A stretch of DNA of 64,000 nucleotides from Pseudoalteromonas sp. BSi20652 (lineage in GTDB: Bacteria; Pseudomonadota; Gammaproteobacteria; Enterobacterales; Alteromonadaceae). The notes beneath the pieces were generated by a model, which was not told the origin of the DNA, made no database searches, and worked only from the letters and a program-made list of their open reading frames with translations. The stretch is from contig NZ_BADT01000041.1 in the NCBI RefSeq assembly GCF_000239855.1, forward strand, positions 1-64,000. The letters run 5' to 3'. The translations under genes were made by a program, and so were the position numbers. Positions 62,993 to 64,000 of this stretch are shown one piece after another (the stretch's first letter is position 1; every line of letters begins with the position of its first letter).

Positions 62993-63694
62993 CTACTTAA
63001 CCGTAACGGTTAGCTTTGCTACAGGGTTTAACCATCTGTGAACTGTATTGCTTAAATCGCTATTACCTGCAGTTAAATCATCATCACCTAAATTGCCTGG
63101 GTGTATATGCACGTTAACATTGCTATCAGTGCTTGTTAAACCAGCACCACCAGTACCTGCATTACCACCAGGGGCTGCAGGAATGCCTGGTGTACCTGGT
63201 GCACCAGAACCTTCAACAACTAACTCATTATTTTGTTCTGTGCCTGCATCGTATGCATTTAAATAAACAGTGTAGGTACCCGCTTCGGTTGGTATTTTCC
63301 AGCTATCAAGGCCAACAAAGCCATCGTTAGTAGGAAGTAACATAGCGGTTACCGATAAGTAATCGTTACCATCGGTCGTCGTTAGTGTTGTCATGGTTGA
63401 TGCCGATGGTGCTAATAAACCTTCAGCTGGGTTTGCAGCCATGTCGCTACCAGCTGCAGTTGCTTGCGCTACAAGTTCTGCAATATTGCCGCCTTCAGCC
63501 ATTGTTTGTAATGCGGTAGAAGCTTCAGTTGCAACTTCAAAAAGCTTGTCTTCACTGTCGTGTGCTGTAACAAGTAATGGGGTGAAGTGAATACCTTGGG
63601 TTAGGTTGGTTATTGTTAGGTCTAACTCTGCAGCCATAGTTGATTGGCTAGCTGCCGCTAAAAGAGTTGCAAGTGTTAATGTTGAAGCTTTCAT
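62993..63694 (-). CDS. exported spondin-domain protein
   Basis: A 233-residue exported protein and the first gene of the operon. ATG 63694 (MKASTLTLATLLAAASQSTMAAEL) is chosen over 63757 because AGGAA stands 8 bases before it and a clean signal peptide follows. The mature part is a spondin N-terminal domain: LDLTITNLTQGIHFTPLLVTAHD, ALQTMAEGGNIAEL, AMLLPTNDGFVGLDSW and YDAGTEQNNELVVEG. A collagen-like glycine/proline stretch (SGAPGTPGIPAAPGGNAGTGG) follows, then HIHPGNLGDDDL. It is similar to the lipoprotein gene after it, so the pair arose by duplication. Confidence 0.85.
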   Translation of the reverse strand: MKASTLTLATLLAAASQSTMAAELDLTITNLTQGIHFTPLLVTAHDSEDKLFEVATEASTALQTMAEGGNIAELVAQATAAGSDMAANPAEGLLAPSASTMTTLTTTDGNDYLSVTAMLLPTNDGFVGLDSWKIPTEAGTYTVYLNAYDAGTEQNNELVVEGSGAPGTPGIPAAPGGNAGTGGAGLTSTDSNVNVHIHPGNLGDDDLTAGNSDLSNTVHRWLNPVAKLTVTVK

Positions 63695-63876
63695 TTTTAT
63701 TTCCTGTAAGTGATGATTCGTGGTAAGTATTGAATAATCGTCTCCAGAAACTCTCACAAACTTATCACTTTTTTATCACAGAAATTTAGGCTGTGATTTT
63801 TGTGAATAAATACGTCAGTAAATTTGTATATCTGTGTATAATTAAACCACATAATAAAAAATTAAAGGAATGTGTA

Positions 63877-64000
63877 ATGGAAGAAAATCAACAGGTTAAA
63901 GTAGTAAATAAAGATGAACGTACGTGGGCGATGTTATGTCATTTAAGCGCATTTGCTGGATTTTTAGTGCCGTTTGGGTCAGTACTTGGGCCATTAATTA
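63877..64000 (+). CDS. DUF4870-type membrane protein, 5' part only
   Basis: The window ends in this gene; 41 codons are visible. The start ATG at 63877 follows AAGGAA by a few bases. The N-terminus MEENQQVKVVNKDERTWAML followed by CHLSAFAGFLVPFGSVLGPLI is the start of a DUF4870 protein, a small four-helix membrane protein (about 110-130 residues) of unknown role. It reads away from the spondin operon. Confidence 0.75.
   Translation, partial: MEENQQVKVVNKDERTWAMLCHLSAFAGFLVPFGSVLGPLI

Noticed and set aside
63695-63757. Longer N-terminus for the first spondin gene
   Set aside because: The extra 21 residues precede a clean signal peptide and the AGGAA ribosome site belongs to the internal ATG at 63694.
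1-64000. CRISPR arrays, tRNA or rRNA genes, transposases, prophage
   Set aside because: No regularly spaced repeats, cloverleaf-like sequence, rRNA-like stretch or integrase/transposase motifs were recognised. Short structured RNAs without strong motifs could have been missed.

Overview
The window looks like a chromosomal stretch of a marine gammaproteobacterium, most probably Pseudoalteromonas. This is inferred from the AT-rich base composition, the gene families present (large secreted peptidases, tandem alkaline phosphatases, a GlyGly-CTERM-type subtilase, many PepSY/DUF proteins) and the intergenic repeat style. No database search was possible. No tRNA, rRNA, CRISPR array, transposase or prophage was seen.

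Layout. 1-3.5 kb: an acetyltransferase, then a DeoR-type regulator directly upstream of glmS with an inverted-repeat operator candidate. 3.5-8.2 kb: two small unknown genes and two paralogous esterases flanking a RhlE-like DEAD-box helicase; the second esterase ends inside a small terminal-inverted-repeat element. 8.2-10 kb: a DUF3297 protein and two near-identical cold-shock genes with shared leaders. 10-14.4 kb: two overlapping alkaline phosphatase genes behind a three-repeat Pho box, plus an unknown exported protein. 14.7-18.1 kb: small unknown exported or membrane proteins and a KefB/KefC-type antiporter. 18.4-22.6 kb: an ABC exporter operon ending in a CrtC/AttH-like lipoprotein. 22.7-28.8 kb: a repeat-rich lipoprotein, a frameshifted chemoreceptor and a TonB-dependent receptor. 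29.2-34 kb: a Fur-box-preceded DUF4198/DUF2271/PepSY operon, DUF454, a porin-like protein and a MarR regulator. 34.4-41.1 kb: a mutarotase, paired PH-domain membrane proteins, a large surface metalloprotease candidate and a DUF6445 protein. 41.1-45.6 kb: a second copy of the small element, a frameshifted PepSY protein, a PQ-loop protein, a T2SF-like protein paired with a type IV pilin, and PhzF. 45.6-60 kb: a metzincin, an RND efflux pair (adaptor frameshifted), cytochrome c', DUF2721, a subtilase and an oligopeptidase-B-like peptidase. 60-63.7 kb: a four-gene operon of two exported spondin-domain proteins and a two-component system. The window ends in the start of a DUF4870 gene.

How the genes work together. 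Several groups read as nutrient acquisition at the cell surface: phosphate (Pho-box alkaline phosphatases), iron (Fur-box PepSY operon, possibly the second PepSY gene) and peptides (five large exported peptidases or hydrolases). Envelope export and defence are covered by the ABC and RND systems.

Points most worth a second look: a compact gene pair of one T2SF-domain protein plus one pilin; a spondin-protein/two-component operon; a lipoprotein with strictly alternating GSGS/GSGD repeats; an inverted pair of about 150-160 bp elements 33 kb apart, one supplying the end of a gene; and four one-base losses breaking conserved reading frames (rhlE tail, chemoreceptor, PepSY, RND adaptor), which must be separated from sequencing error.
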